Shown here: one piece after another, positions 33,343 to 42,081 of the stretch
Numbering within the stretch: the stretch's first letter is position 1
Layout of the letters: each line of letters begins with the position of its first letter
Assembly: GCA_016713735.1 (NCBI GenBank)
Contig: JADJOP010000002.1
Coordinates: 434,001 to 498,000 of the forward strand
Length of the DNA stretch: 64,000 nt
Reading direction: 5' to 3'
Source of the DNA: Bryobacterales bacterium
Lineage (GTDB): Bacteria; Acidobacteriota; Terriglobia; Bryobacterales; Bryobacteraceae
Notes under the pieces: model-generated
Seen by the model: only the letters and a program-made list of their open reading frames with translations
What the model was told of the DNA's origin: nothing
The model's database searches: none
Program-made: the position numbers and the translations under genes

Positions 33343-35730
33343 ATGCAGTTTCCTTCCTTCCTTCGTCCCTCTCTCGCCTGTGCGGCACTCCTCCTGGTGA
33401 CCCTTCTTCCGCTGACCGCCGAGTTCATTCCGGGGCGGTACATCGTCCAACTCTCCTCACCGTCCGCGCCTCCCCGTGCGTTCCAGATGCGCGCACGTGT
33501 GCGCGCCGAACAAGATTCCTATCGCTCCCTGTTGCGCGCCCGCAATATTGCCGTTCGGGAGAGCCTGGAAACAGTCGCCAATTCGCTGATCGTGGATACT
33601 GATGAAGCGGGCGCAGCCGAGATCGCGGCACTGCCGGGTGTGCTGCGCGTGATTCCCGCGCGCCGTCTCAAGCTGCTCATGGACCGCGCGCCGGCGCTGC
33701 ACCGGGTGGGCGAAGCGCGCGCCCTACTGGGCAGCGGCAAGGGTGGGGCGGGCGTGAAGATCGCGGTCATCGACTCTGGAGTCGACCAGACGCACGCCGC
33801 AATGCTCGCCGGGGAGCTGGCCGCGCCAGCGGGCTTCCCCAAGGCCGGTGACGATGCGGCGCTGGCGTTCACCTCAGGCAAGGTGATCGTTGCCCGCAGC
33901 TATGTCTCTCTGCTGCCGAATCGCGACTCTGACGATTCGCCGCGCGACCGCGTCGGACATGGCACCGCCGTGGCCGCCATCGCCGCCGGTGTACGTGCCG
34001 CCGGCCCGCTGGCGACGGTGGAAGGCATGGCCCCGGATGCCTGGATTGGGAGCTACAAGGTATTCGGCTCGCCGGGCGCCAATGAGGGTTCCAGTGACGA
34101 CGTGGTTATGAAGGCCATCGATGATGCCGTGGCTGACGGCATGGACATCATCAATCTCTCGCTAGGCAGCGACCTCGCCCCGCGCCTGGAGTTCGACCCG
34201 CTGGTGGAGGCCATCGAGCGGGCCACGGCCGCCGGGGTTCTCGTCGTGACTGCGTCCGGCAACAATGGAGGCAGTCTGAACACATTGTCATCGCCTGCAA
34301 CGGCCCCTTCCTCGCTGTCCGCCGGCGCGAGCACGAGCGACCGCATCCTGGCCGCTTCGGCGATCGTCGATGGGGTCGGTGATTTCGTTGCCGTGAATGG
34401 GAGTGGCACGGCATCGGCAAGCGAGGTGTCGGCCCTCCTCAGCGATGTCTCCCAGTTGGACGGTGATGGGCTCGGATGCGCCGGTTTCGCTGCCGGCAGC
34501 TTGAGCGGGCGCGTGGCCCTGGTGCTGCGCGGCATCTGCTCGTTTGAAACCAAGATCAATAATGCCCAGCGTGCGGGCGCCGTGGCGGCGCTGGTGTATG
34601 CCGCGGCCGATTCACCCGGCGCGATCACGATGTCCACGGGCACGGCCACCCTTCCCGCGCAGATGATCGGTCATGCGCAGGGCTCGCTGGTAAAGAACGC
34701 GCTGGCCGAGGGCAGGGAAATGACGGCGACGCTGCGCTTCACCCTAGGTCCGGTACCCATCCAGCCGAATGAGCCGGCGAGATTCTCCGGCGCCGGGCCG
34801 AGTGTGGATTTCGGCCTGAAGCCCGATCTCCTGGCGGCCGGACAGCACATCTACACCGCCACGCAGTCGTTTGACACCCGTGGCGATATGTACAGCGCGA
34901 CCGGATTCATCCAGGTGAACGGCACCAGTTTCTCGGCGCCGATGACGGCGGGTGCGGCGGCGATGGTGAAAGCCGCGCGGCCCGGGCTGAGCCCTGGCCA
35001 GGTCAAGTCGTTGCTGGTCAACGCGGCCTCGACCGCAGACACGCCGGACGGCTATCATCGCGACCTGCAACTCACTGGCGCCGGACTGCTCAATGTCGAA
35101 TCGGCGCTGCGGTCCACCGTCACCGCCGTGCCCTCTTCGCTCAGCCTCGGCGCGGGCGGCGCAAACCCGAACATCGCCCGCAATGTGACGTTGACCAACA
35201 TCTCCACGGCCGAAGAGACCTACTTCCTTGCGACGCAGCCATTCGATGCCAACCTCGCGGCGCCGGTGCCGGCGGATAGCACCGTTACCCTCGCGCCAGG
35301 GGCATCGCGGCAACTCGAGGTGCGGTTCCAGGCCGACAACCTGGCTCCCGGCGCTTACCAGGGCATACTCGCCATTTCTTCAGCCTCCACGGGCCAGACT
35401 GTTCGCGTGCCGTATTGGTATGCCGTGGCGTCCAACGAGCCGGCGGCGATCCTGATTCTGGACAGCACCACCTCGGGCCGCCGCGGCGCCAACCTACGCA
35501 ATGCCGTCTACTTCCGCATCATCGACGCGGCAGGCCTGGTCATTATCGCCGCCGACCCGGAGGTCAGCGTGACCTCAGGCGACGCGGTGATCACGAGGCT
35601 GAACCGCTTCGATGGGGAGATTCCCGGGCTGTACACAATCAACGTGCAACTCGGACTGACGGAAGGGGCGAACGTATTCCGCATTCAGGCCGGCGGCGTC
35701 ACCCGCGATGTGACCATCACGGGGAATTGA
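33343..35730 (+). CDS. secreted subtilisin-like serine protease (S8) with PA insert
   Basis: 795 residues. Signal peptide (ACAALLLVTLLPLTAE), an I9-type propeptide (residues 30-108), then the S8 domain with Asp144 in AVIDSGVDQTH, His206 in VGHGTAVAAIAAG and Ser529 in VNGTSFSAPMTAGAAAM. A protease-associated (PA) domain is inserted at about 370-460 (GRVALVLRGICSFETKINNA). The C-terminal 220 residues are beta-sandwich-like (NVTLTNISTAEETYF, LEVRFQADNLAPGAYQG). It probably degrades extracellular protein. Confidence 0.95.
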   Translation: MQFPSFLRPSLACAALLLVTLLPLTAEFIPGRYIVQLSSPSAPPRAFQMRARVRAEQDSYRSLLRARNIAVRESLETVANSLIVDTDEAGAAEIAALPGVLRVIPARRLKLLMDRAPALHRVGEARALLGSGKGGAGVKIAVIDSGVDQTHAAMLAGELAAPAGFPKAGDDAALAFTSGKVIVARSYVSLLPNRDSDDSPRDRVGHGTAVAAIAAGVRAAGPLATVEGMAPDAWIGSYKVFGSPGANEGSSDDVVMKAIDDAVADGMDIINLSLGSDLAPRLEFDPLVEAIERATAAGVLVVTASGNNGGSLNTLSSPATAPSSLSAGASTSDRILAASAIVDGVGDFVAVNGSGTASASEVSALLSDVSQLDGDGLGCAGFAAGSLSGRVALVLRGICSFETKINNAQRAGAVAALVYAAADSPGAITMSTGTATLPAQMIGHAQGSLVKNALAEGREMTATLRFTLGPVPIQPNEPARFSGAGPSVDFGLKPDLLAAGQHIYTATQSFDTRGDMYSATGFIQVNGTSFSAPMTAGAAAMVKAARPGLSPGQVKSLLVNAASTADTPDGYHRDLQLTGAGLLNVESALRSTVTAVPSSLSLGAGGANPNIARNVTLTNISTAEETYFLATQPFDANLAAPVPADSTVTLAPGASRQLEVRFQADNLAPGAYQGILAISSASTGQTVRVPYWYAVASNEPAAILILDSTTSGRRGANLRNAVYFRIIDAAGLVIIAADPEVSVTSGDAVITRLNRFDGEIPGLYTINVQLGLTEGANVFRIQAGGVTRDVTITGN

Positions 35731-35796
35731 GCGGCTCGCGGCGTGACACCGAACCTCTTGCGGCAGCCTGTCACCTGAGCCGGACGCGCATTTTAG

Positions 35797-36483
35797 TCAC
35801 TCGCCGAAGCGGTAACCCGTGCCGCGAACGGTGTGGATGAAGCGCGGCGAGGCGGGGTTGTCCTCGAGTTTTTGGCGTAGCCAGGCGACGTGGACGTCGA
35901 TGGTTCGCGAGGAGACGCCGGACTGATACTCCCACACATCGGCCAGGATCTCTTCGCGAGGGAGCACCTTGCCCCGGTTCTCGACGAGGTAGCGGAGCAG
36001 TTGCATCTCCTTGGCGGCGAGGGGGACGGGTTGCCCGGCGCGCTTCACGATGCCGGATTCAAAGTCCGCTTCCACCGAGCCGAAGGAGAAGCTCTTCACC
36101 TCCAGGCGGTGTTCCTTTTTCACGCGGCGCAGCAGGGCTTCGACGCGGGCCAGCAGTTCACCGGGGTCGAACGGTTTGGCAAGGTAGTCGTCGGCGCCCA
36201 GTTTCAAACCGACGACGCGATCGGTCACCTGGCTCTTGGCGGTGAGCATGAGCACGGCGACGTCCTGGCCGTGCTGGCGCAGTTCGCGGCAAACGTCAAA
36301 GCCATTCTTGCCGGGAAGCATGACGTCGAGGATAACGAGGTCGAAAGAGCCCTTCAGAGCGCGTTCGAGCCCCGTACGGCCATCGGTGGCCGACTCGACC
36401 TCGTACCCTTCGCTGGCGAGCAGATCCGAGATCGTCAGCACGAGACCTGGTTCATCTTCAACCAGTAGTATGCGCGAACTCAT
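35797..36483 (-). CDS. OmpR/PhoB-family response regulator
   Basis: A 228-residue DNA-binding response regulator with an intact receiver: acidic pair VEDEPGLVLT, phospho-acceptor Asp in DLVILDVMLPGKNG, Thr in VLMLTAKSQVT and Lys in DYLAKPFDPGELLARVEALL. The winged-helix domain ends TIDVHVAWLRQKLEDN and FIHTVRGTGYRFGE. It follows a histidine kinase gene whose order is unusual here: the regulator start lies 26 bases inside the end of the kinase gene, so the kinase is transcribed first and the two are coupled. Confidence 0.95.
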   Translation of the reverse strand: MSSRILLVEDEPGLVLTISDLLASEGYEVESATDGRTGLERALKGSFDLVILDVMLPGKNGFDVCRELRQHGQDVAVLMLTAKSQVTDRVVGLKLGADDYLAKPFDPGELLARVEALLRRVKKEHRLEVKSFSFGSVEADFESGIVKRAGQPVPLAAKEMQLLRYLVENRGKVLPREEILADVWEYQSGVSSRTIDVHVAWLRQKLEDNPASPRFIHTVRGTGYRFGE

Positions 36484-38269
36484 CCTGATACTCCGCCGGC
36501 GCCGCCGGGATCCTCATCACGAATGCCGCGCCCTGCATGGGCGCGCTCTCCACGCGGATTGTACCGCCATGCGCCTCGACAATCCGCTTCACCAGGTCAA
36601 GCCCGAGGCCTGTGCCGTGAATCTGGTCGCGCAGCGCATACTGACCACGATAGAACGGTTCGAAGATATGCGCCTGATCCTCGGCTGGAATCCCAGGCCC
36701 ATGGTCGGCGACACGGATCTCAACGAAGACGCCCGCGTCAGTTTCCGCGCATGAGGCGTCCAGGCCGATCCAGTTGCTGCCTTCGGTGCCATACTTCACC
36801 GCGTTGCTGAGCAAATTCTGCAGGGCATGACGCAGCGCAACCGGGTCGCCGAGCACCACCGGCAGCCGCGGTTCGATCCTCTTTTCTACCTCGAACGTGC
36901 CGGTCTGCAGATCTTTGTTGGCCTGCAAGCCCTGCTCGATGATCTCTTCCACCAGCACCGGCTCGCTGCGCCGCATCCCCTTGCCCGATCGCAACTCGGC
37001 GAACTGCAGGATCTGTTCGACCATTGCCGACAGTTTGCGCGACTCCGATTCGATGAGCGCCCCGTACTTGCTCACCTGGGCCGGATTGCCGGCCAGTTTG
37101 CCGCGCAGGTTGTATGCGGCCGTGCCGATCACGGCGAGCGGCGTACGCAACTCGTGCGAAACCCCGGCCACGAAGTTCATCTGCAACTCGGCAAGTTGTT
37201 GTGCTTTTCGTGTGAAGCGAATCAGCACCCAGGCGGTGGCCAGCAGCAAGGCGAACAGTGCGCCCGAAACAGCATAGTTGCGCCACCGCCCGCGGGCAAC
37301 GAGCGTGTCCACCGAGCCTGCTTCATCGCGGACATGCAGCAGCCAGCGTCCGGTGCCGCCAGGGCTTGGGGGGCCCGGTGGCGAGCCGGCCTTGCGGCCG
37401 CCCGGGCCTGGATCGCCTGGACCGGGCATGGGGCGAATTCCCGGGGAGCGGAACTCATCAAAGAGTGTGACTGACCCGCTGGCGCTCTCCAGCAATGCCT
37501 GTTCGCCTCCCGCCGCCGTGCTGAAAAGTACCTGCTTCGGGTCACGGCGGGACACGACGACCGACTGATAGAGCGACGATCCATCATCGCTGAAGTGTTT
37601 GCGGATGAGCGCGGGAATGAGGCGGCTGCTCAGGTATGGCAGATCGAGTTCGACGACGAGCCACTCCACTTCCGCAAGACGCGGCGGTTCTCCGGCGCGG
37701 CCCCTGCCCTGAGGCGGGGCGAATCTGCCCCCTGACGGCGGGCGGCCGCCGAAGCGGGGAAATTCGATGAGCGCTGATTCCACGCCTGCAACAGGCGGTG
37801 GACCCTCGCGGTGGATGCGTGCCTCGAAGCGCTCGCGCGCGCCGGTCCACTGCGGCGGCCACTCGGCATCTTGAAACTGGGACGCAGCCGTCTCCATCAG
37901 GCGTAGCTGGACGGACTCACCGGTGGGAAACACCACGCCGATCCGTTTCACCATCGCGGCGTGGGGTTCGCGTTCGCGCCACAGCCGCCAGCGCTCGACG
38001 TAGCCGGCTTCGCTTTCCTCGCGCGCATCGCTGGCTTCGCGCGACGGGCGTGCTTGCAGCGCCTCAACGCTTCGTACGGTCTCCTGGAAATCCAGGCGCA
38101 GCCGCTGCAAACGCCCGTTGATTTCGTTTCGCATGCGCTCCCGGTGCGCTTGTGAAACCTCTTCGATCCAACGGTATTGTACGAACCCAAGCACGGCGCA
38201 CAACACTCCCAGTGCGCCCACCAGGAGCCATGAGAGCCGGGTTTGCCGGTCCACTGCCAGGTCCGTCAT
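36458..38269 (-). CDS. membrane-bound sensor histidine kinase
   Basis: 603 residues. The first membrane segment (LSWLLVGALGVLCAVLGFVQY) and the second (NYAVSGALFALLLATAWVLI, near residue 340) enclose a large periplasmic sensor region with a Pro/Gly-rich stretch. The cytoplasmic part has the H-box FVAGVSHELRTPLAVI, N-box NLLSNAVKYG, G1 DHGPGIPAEDQAHIFEPF and G2 GTGLGLDLVKRIVEAHGG. No HAMP domain is clear. The signal sensed is unknown. Direct repeats at 38338-38352 upstream suggest autoregulation. Confidence 0.93.
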   Translation of the reverse strand: MTDLAVDRQTRLSWLLVGALGVLCAVLGFVQYRWIEEVSQAHRERMRNEINGRLQRLRLDFQETVRSVEALQARPSREASDAREESEAGYVERWRLWREREPHAAMVKRIGVVFPTGESVQLRLMETAASQFQDAEWPPQWTGARERFEARIHREGPPPVAGVESALIEFPRFGGRPPSGGRFAPPQGRGRAGEPPRLAEVEWLVVELDLPYLSSRLIPALIRKHFSDDGSSLYQSVVVSRRDPKQVLFSTAAGGEQALLESASGSVTLFDEFRSPGIRPMPGPGDPGPGGRKAGSPPGPPSPGGTGRWLLHVRDEAGSVDTLVARGRWRNYAVSGALFALLLATAWVLIRFTRKAQQLAELQMNFVAGVSHELRTPLAVIGTAAYNLRGKLAGNPAQVSKYGALIESESRKLSAMVEQILQFAELRSGKGMRRSEPVLVEEIIEQGLQANKDLQTGTFEVEKRIEPRLPVVLGDPVALRHALQNLLSNAVKYGTEGSNWIGLDASCAETDAGVFVEIRVADHGPGIPAEDQAHIFEPFYRGQYALRDQIHGTGLGLDLVKRIVEAHGGTIRVESAPMQGAAFVMRIPAAPAEYQDEFAHTTG

Positions 38270-38337
38270 GCGAATCCCCTCCCTTTACGCTATCCCGCCG
38301 CGGCCGTGCGGCGCAGCTAAGATCTTGTAAAAGCAAG

Positions 38338-38352
38338 GTTAAGCAGGTTAAG
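38338..38352 (+). promoter_or_regulatory. tandem GTTAAG repeats upstream of the histidine kinase gene
   Basis: AGGTTAAG occurs twice in a row with a 9-base period (GTTAAG at 38338 and 38347), about 70 bases upstream of the kinase start, on the opposite strand. It is the most regular copy of the motif also seen at 31953, 33278 and 57385. Confidence 0.45.
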
Positions 38353-38379
38353 ACAGGCGGGCGCAAGGACGCTGGCCGG

Positions 38380-38802
38380 TCACTTCACGAAGTAGCCCGA
38401 AACCCGCCAGGCACCGTCTTTTTCGAGCATCGGGGTAATCGTCTCGACGGCGCCCTTCTTGTTCTCGTAGCTGGCCGTGAACTGCAGGACGACATATTCG
38501 CCCTCCGGCGCGCCGGGCAGATTGACGGCGTGCGTGGCGCTGGAGAGCTTGCGCGAAACGAGTTTTCCAAGAGGAGTTCGTACCTTTTGCAGGGCCTGCA
38601 CCCATTGCTCCTGACTGATGGCCTGGCGAAATACTTCCGAGGATTGGCTCCAGCTATCGCTGTAACGGCCGTTGTCCACCAGGGCCAGCCATTGGAGCGC
38701 TGCCGCCTCAGCGGCCTTTTCCTTGCCCTGATCCGCGGCCCAGCCTGCTGCCGCAGCCAGCGAAAGAACCACCGTAGCCACCACTGCCCACCGATGCCGC
38801 AT
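38380..38802 (-). CDS. exported DUF4019-family protein
   Basis: A 140-residue protein with a signal peptide (MRHRWAVVATVVLSLAAAAGWA). The mature part matches the DUF4019 pattern: ALQWLALVDNGRYSDSWSQS, ISQEQWVQALQKVRTPLG, APEGEYVVLQFTASYENKK and the C-terminal MLEKDGAWRVSGYFVK. The fold is NTF2-like; function unknown. It lies upstream of the kinase-regulator pair in the same direction, with 110 bases between. Confidence 0.85.
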   Translation of the reverse strand: MRHRWAVVATVVLSLAAAAGWAADQGKEKAAEAAALQWLALVDNGRYSDSWSQSSEVFRQAISQEQWVQALQKVRTPLGKLVSRKLSSATHAVNLPGAPEGEYVVLQFTASYENKKGAVETITPMLEKDGAWRVSGYFVK

Positions 38803-38863
38803 GTTCTCCTCCTTCGTGCTCCGGCCGCCGTACGAAGGCGCATCCTCGGCTACACTTCAGTTT

Positions 38864-39772
38864 ATGCCCCTACCCAACTGGCACGGTGTCTTTCCCGCCC
38901 TCACGACGCAGTTTCACGCGGACCAGTCCCTTGACCTCGCGGCCACGGCGTGGCATCTGGAGCAAATGATCGCAGCGGGGATCCACGGCGTCATTCTGCT
39001 GGGATCGGTGGGAGAGAACACGGCGCTGAGCTATGACGAGAAACTGACGGTGCTGCGCGAGTTGCTGCCCGTCGCCAAAGGGCGGATCCCGGTCCTCTCC
39101 GGGGTGGCGGAGTTCACCACGGCGACGGCGTGTCAATACGCCGCCGATTGCGAGCGGCTAGGGCTGGACGGATTGATGGTACTGCCGGCGATGGTGTATA
39201 AAGCCGACCGGCGCGAAGCGCTGGCCCACTTCCGCACGGTGGCGCGGGCATCGTCACTGCCGGTGATGATCTATAACAATCCCGTGGCCTATCCGGTCGA
39301 CCTGACGCCGGAGATGCTAGTGGAACTGGCCGACGAGCCAACGATGGTGGCTGTCAAGGAGTCCTCCGACAACGTGCGGCGGATCACCGACATCATCAAC
39401 CTGCTGGGTGACCGCTATCTGCTGTTCAGCGGGGTGGACGACCTGGTGCTGGAGTCGGCCCTGCTGGGCGTGACGGGCTGGGTGTCCGGACTGGTGAATG
39501 CGTTTCCCAACGAAAACCGTGTGCTGTGGGAACTGGCCATGGCCGGCCGCTGGGAGGAGGCGCGTGCGCTCTATCGCTGGTACACGCCGCTGCTGCACCT
39601 GGACACGAAAGTGAAGCTGGTGCAGTACATCAAGCTCTGCATGGCGGAGACAGGTTTGGGTTCGGAGACGACGCGGGCGCCGCGTCTGCCGCTGGTGGGC
39701 GAGGAACGCGAGCAGATCCTGGCCATCATTCGCAAGGCGCTGGCGGCGCGTCCTGTCTTGGAGGACGTGTAG
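38864..39772 (+). CDS. dihydrodipicolinate synthase-family aldolase/lyase (cytosolic)
   Basis: 302 residues, no signal peptide. Class I aldolase TIM barrel with Schiff-base Lys in PTMVAVKESSDNVRRI, the Tyr in LPVMIYNNPVAYPVDL and the glycine-rich loop ILLGSVGENTALSYDEK. The family includes DapA, N-acetylneuraminate lyase and 2-keto-3-deoxy sugar-acid aldolases; absence of other lysine-pathway genes favours a catabolic role. I chose the ATG at 38864. Its stop codon overlaps the start of the deacetylase gene (TAGTG). Confidence 0.9.
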   Translation: MPLPNWHGVFPALTTQFHADQSLDLAATAWHLEQMIAAGIHGVILLGSVGENTALSYDEKLTVLRELLPVAKGRIPVLSGVAEFTTATACQYAADCERLGLDGLMVLPAMVYKADRREALAHFRTVARASSLPVMIYNNPVAYPVDLTPEMLVELADEPTMVAVKESSDNVRRITDIINLLGDRYLLFSGVDDLVLESALLGVTGWVSGLVNAFPNENRVLWELAMAGRWEEARALYRWYTPLLHLDTKVKLVQYIKLCMAETGLGSETTRAPRLPLVGEEREQILAIIRKALAARPVLEDV

Positions 39773-40704
39773 TGCGGACGGCCGCCGCTCTGGTTGTGCT
39801 CCTGGCTGTCGCGCTCCCCGCCGATGCCCAACGCACGGTGGCCATCACGATTGACGACCTGCCGTTTGTCTCGCGCGACCGGTCTCTCGCCACGGCGCAG
39901 CAGGGCACGACCCGCCTGCTGCAGGCGCTCCGCGAGGCGCGCGTGCCCGCCATCGGTTTCGTGAATGAGAGCAAGGTGCACATCGTGGGCGAGCGTGACG
40001 CGCGCGCCGCGCTGCTGCAGCAGTGGATCGACGCCGGCATGTCGCTGGGCAACCACACCTACACGCACGCGGACTTCAACAAGCAGAGTGCGCAGTGGTT
40101 CGCCGACGATGTCATCCATGGCGAAGTGGTCTGGCGCCCGATGATGGAGAAAGCAAGCCGGCGCGAGTTGTGGTTGCGGCATCCGTTCCTGCACACGGGC
40201 GGGGATGCGGGCAAGCGGGCCGCCTTCGAGGGCTTTCTCGCCTCGCGCGGATACCGTGTCGCACCGGTCACACTGGAGCACTCCGACTGGTGGTTTGCCT
40301 CGCTTTATGACCGGCTGCAGGCGCAAGGCGACCCGGCCGGCGCGGCCAAGGTGAGGGAGGCGTCACTGGCGTATCTCGACACCATGCTCGACTATCACGA
40401 AGGGCTGACGCGCCGGCTCTTCGGCCGCGACATCGCCCACGTGTTTCTGATGCACGCCAACACCCTGAACTCCCAGATCATGGGTGAGATGTTGCAGCGC
40501 TTCCGGCGGCGCGGATACCGCTTCGTGGCGCTCGGCGAGGCGATGCAGGATGCCGCGTACCGGACTGAGGACCATTACCAGGGCACGGATGGCATGGTGT
40601 GGCAACACCGCTGGGGAATCGCCCTTGGACACAAGAGCGGACCCGCGGATGAGCCGGAGATCCCCTCCTGGCTGGTGCAATTGGACAAAGCGACGCCGCG
40701 GTAG
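39772..40704 (+). CDS. exported polysaccharide deacetylase (NodB-like)
   Basis: 310 residues with a GTG start at 39772 and signal peptide (AAALVVLLAVALPADAQ). NodB-fold metal site: the Asp pair in AITIDDLPFVS and the His-x3-His in GNHTYTHADF; the later LWLRHPFLHTGGD and HVFLMHANTLNS supply further conserved positions. It probably removes acetyl groups from a cell-wall or extracellular polysaccharide. It is translationally coupled to the aldolase gene by a one-base overlap. Confidence 0.9.
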   Translation: MRTAAALVVLLAVALPADAQRTVAITIDDLPFVSRDRSLATAQQGTTRLLQALREARVPAIGFVNESKVHIVGERDARAALLQQWIDAGMSLGNHTYTHADFNKQSAQWFADDVIHGEVVWRPMMEKASRRELWLRHPFLHTGGDAGKRAAFEGFLASRGYRVAPVTLEHSDWWFASLYDRLQAQGDPAGAAKVREASLAYLDTMLDYHEGLTRRLFGRDIAHVFLMHANTLNSQIMGEMLQRFRRRGYRFVALGEAMQDAAYRTEDHYQGTDGMVWQHRWGIALGHKSGPADEPEIPSWLVQLDKATPR

Positions 40705-40738
40705 TGCGAACCGGCGGGGCGTAGTAGGCTAGTTGTCG

Positions 40739-41704
40739 ATGCGCTCTTATCTTCTCCGGGCCGGCGTGCTGTGCACGTTGGCCCTTTCCCTTTTTCTCTC
40801 CGCCTGCAACCGGGAGCACAAACGTACGATCGCCGTGATTCCCAAGGGGCGGGCGCATATGTTCTGGCAGTCGGTGCACGCCGGGGCGCTCAGCGTGGCT
40901 CAGCCGGCTGGAGTGGAAATTATCTGGAACGGTCCTGCCTCGGAGACCGATTTTACGGGGCAGATCCAGATTGTCGAAGCGATGATCAACCGCCGTGTGG
41001 ACGCAATCTGCCTCGCGCCGATCGACAAGACAGCCATGGTGAGCGTGGTGGATCGCGCGGCCAAGGCCAATATTCCCGTCGTCATCTTCGATTCCGGCGT
41101 GGACACGCAGAACTTCGTTTCCCAGGTCGCCACCGATAATTATGGAGCGGGCCGCCTGGCCGCGGAGCGCATGGGTGAGGTGCTGGGAGGCAAGGGCGAG
41201 GTTGTGATCGTGGCGGTTCAGCCGGGGGCGGCCTCGACGATGGCCCGCGAATCCGGCTTCGAAGACACGATCAAAGAGAAGTTCCCCGCCATCAAGATTG
41301 TCGATAAACGATTCGGCATGGCCGATTTCGCCAAGTCGCTGCAGGTTGCCGAGAACATGCTGACGGCGTTTCCCGGCGTGCAGGGGATGTTCGCTTCCAA
41401 CGAATCTTCGGCGGTAGGTGCGGCGCAGGCGGTGAAGGGCAGAAAGTGGAAGGGGACTCTAGTCGGCTTCGACTGGAGCCCCACGTTGTTGGACGACCTC
41501 CGCAACGGGGTCATCGATTCCCTGGTGGTGCAACACCCCTTCAAAATGGGCGCTGAGTCTGTTCAGGCGGCGCTGGACAGGTTGGCTGGCAAATCCGTCG
41601 TGAAGATCAACGACCTGGCTCCCAGGCTTGTCAAAAAAGAAGACCTGGACAAGGCCGAAGTCCAGGCCCAGCTCAATCCGGACCTGAAAAAATACCTTCC
41701 CTGA
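40739..41704 (+). CDS. sugar-binding lipoprotein of an ABC importer (RbsB-like)
   Basis: 321 residues. Lipoprotein leader with lipobox LSACN, then a periplasmic-binding fold of the ribose/galactose type: TIAVIPKGRAHMFWQSVHAG, DAICLAPIDKTAMVSVVDRA, VVIFDSGVDTQNFVSQVATD and MFASNESSAVGAAQAV. It would deliver a sugar to an ABC permease or act as a receptor; no ATPase or permease gene adjoins it. I used the ATG at 40739. Confidence 0.9.
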   Translation: MRSYLLRAGVLCTLALSLFLSACNREHKRTIAVIPKGRAHMFWQSVHAGALSVAQPAGVEIIWNGPASETDFTGQIQIVEAMINRRVDAICLAPIDKTAMVSVVDRAAKANIPVVIFDSGVDTQNFVSQVATDNYGAGRLAAERMGEVLGGKGEVVIVAVQPGAASTMARESGFEDTIKEKFPAIKIVDKRFGMADFAKSLQVAENMLTAFPGVQGMFASNESSAVGAAQAVKGRKWKGTLVGFDWSPTLLDDLRNGVIDSLVVQHPFKMGAESVQAALDRLAGKSVVKINDLAPRLVKKEDLDKAEVQAQLNPDLKKYLP

Positions 41705-41902
41705 TCACCCAAAGGTGCCCGAGGCGTTCATCATGCTGGTCACCTTGGAGAATACTCTACTGATATTCGGGGCAATATCGCTTGGGAATACGGCTCCCAC
41801 CGCTACCGCCAGGAAAGCGGCCAGCATGGCATATTCGATCAGGTCCTGGCCTCGACGGTCGCGCCAAAAGTTCGTGATCAGTCGTTTCCATGTGTAAACC
41901 AT
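41705..41902 (-). CDS. Flp/Fap-type pilin
   Basis: A 65-residue protein with a short basic leader (MVYTWKRLITNFWRDRRG), the conserved QDLIEYAMLAAFLAVAVGAV (prepilin processing after Gly, then the Glu+5 and hydrophobic helix) and a polar tail. It is a type IVb pilin subunit. No tad/cpa secretion genes are nearby, so the assembly machine must be elsewhere. Stop codon directly abuts the stop of the convergent binding-protein gene. Confidence 0.88.
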   Translation of the reverse strand: MVYTWKRLITNFWRDRRGQDLIEYAMLAAFLAVAVGAVFPSDIAPNISRVFSKVTSMMNASGTFG

Positions 41903-41973
41903 GGTTCCCTCCTCCAGTTCTGTCTACCTGATTATCCCTGTATGGATGGGCCAAAAATACTGGGGTGATTCCC

Positions 41974-41997
41974 TAGGGGGGCTATGAAATCCCCCTA
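41974..41997. promoter_or_regulatory. TAGGGGG/CCCCCTA inverted repeat upstream of the Flp pilin gene
   Basis: Perfect 7-bp arms (41974-41980 and 41991-41997) are separated by 10 bases, giving a 17-base centre-to-centre spacing, about 72 bases before the pilin start. This geometry fits a dimeric activator site better than a hairpin. Confidence 0.45.
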
Positions 41998-42081
41998 ACG
42001 AGTTGATAGTACTATGCCGTCCTGGGTCGTAGAGAGAGCGCGGCACCGGCTCCACTCCCCCTCCTCGCCAGAGCACCTCGA

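Noticed and set aside
41903..41973. Sigma-54 promoter for the Flp pilin
   Set aside because: TTGGCCC is present, but the GC doublet expected at -12 is not at the right spacing.
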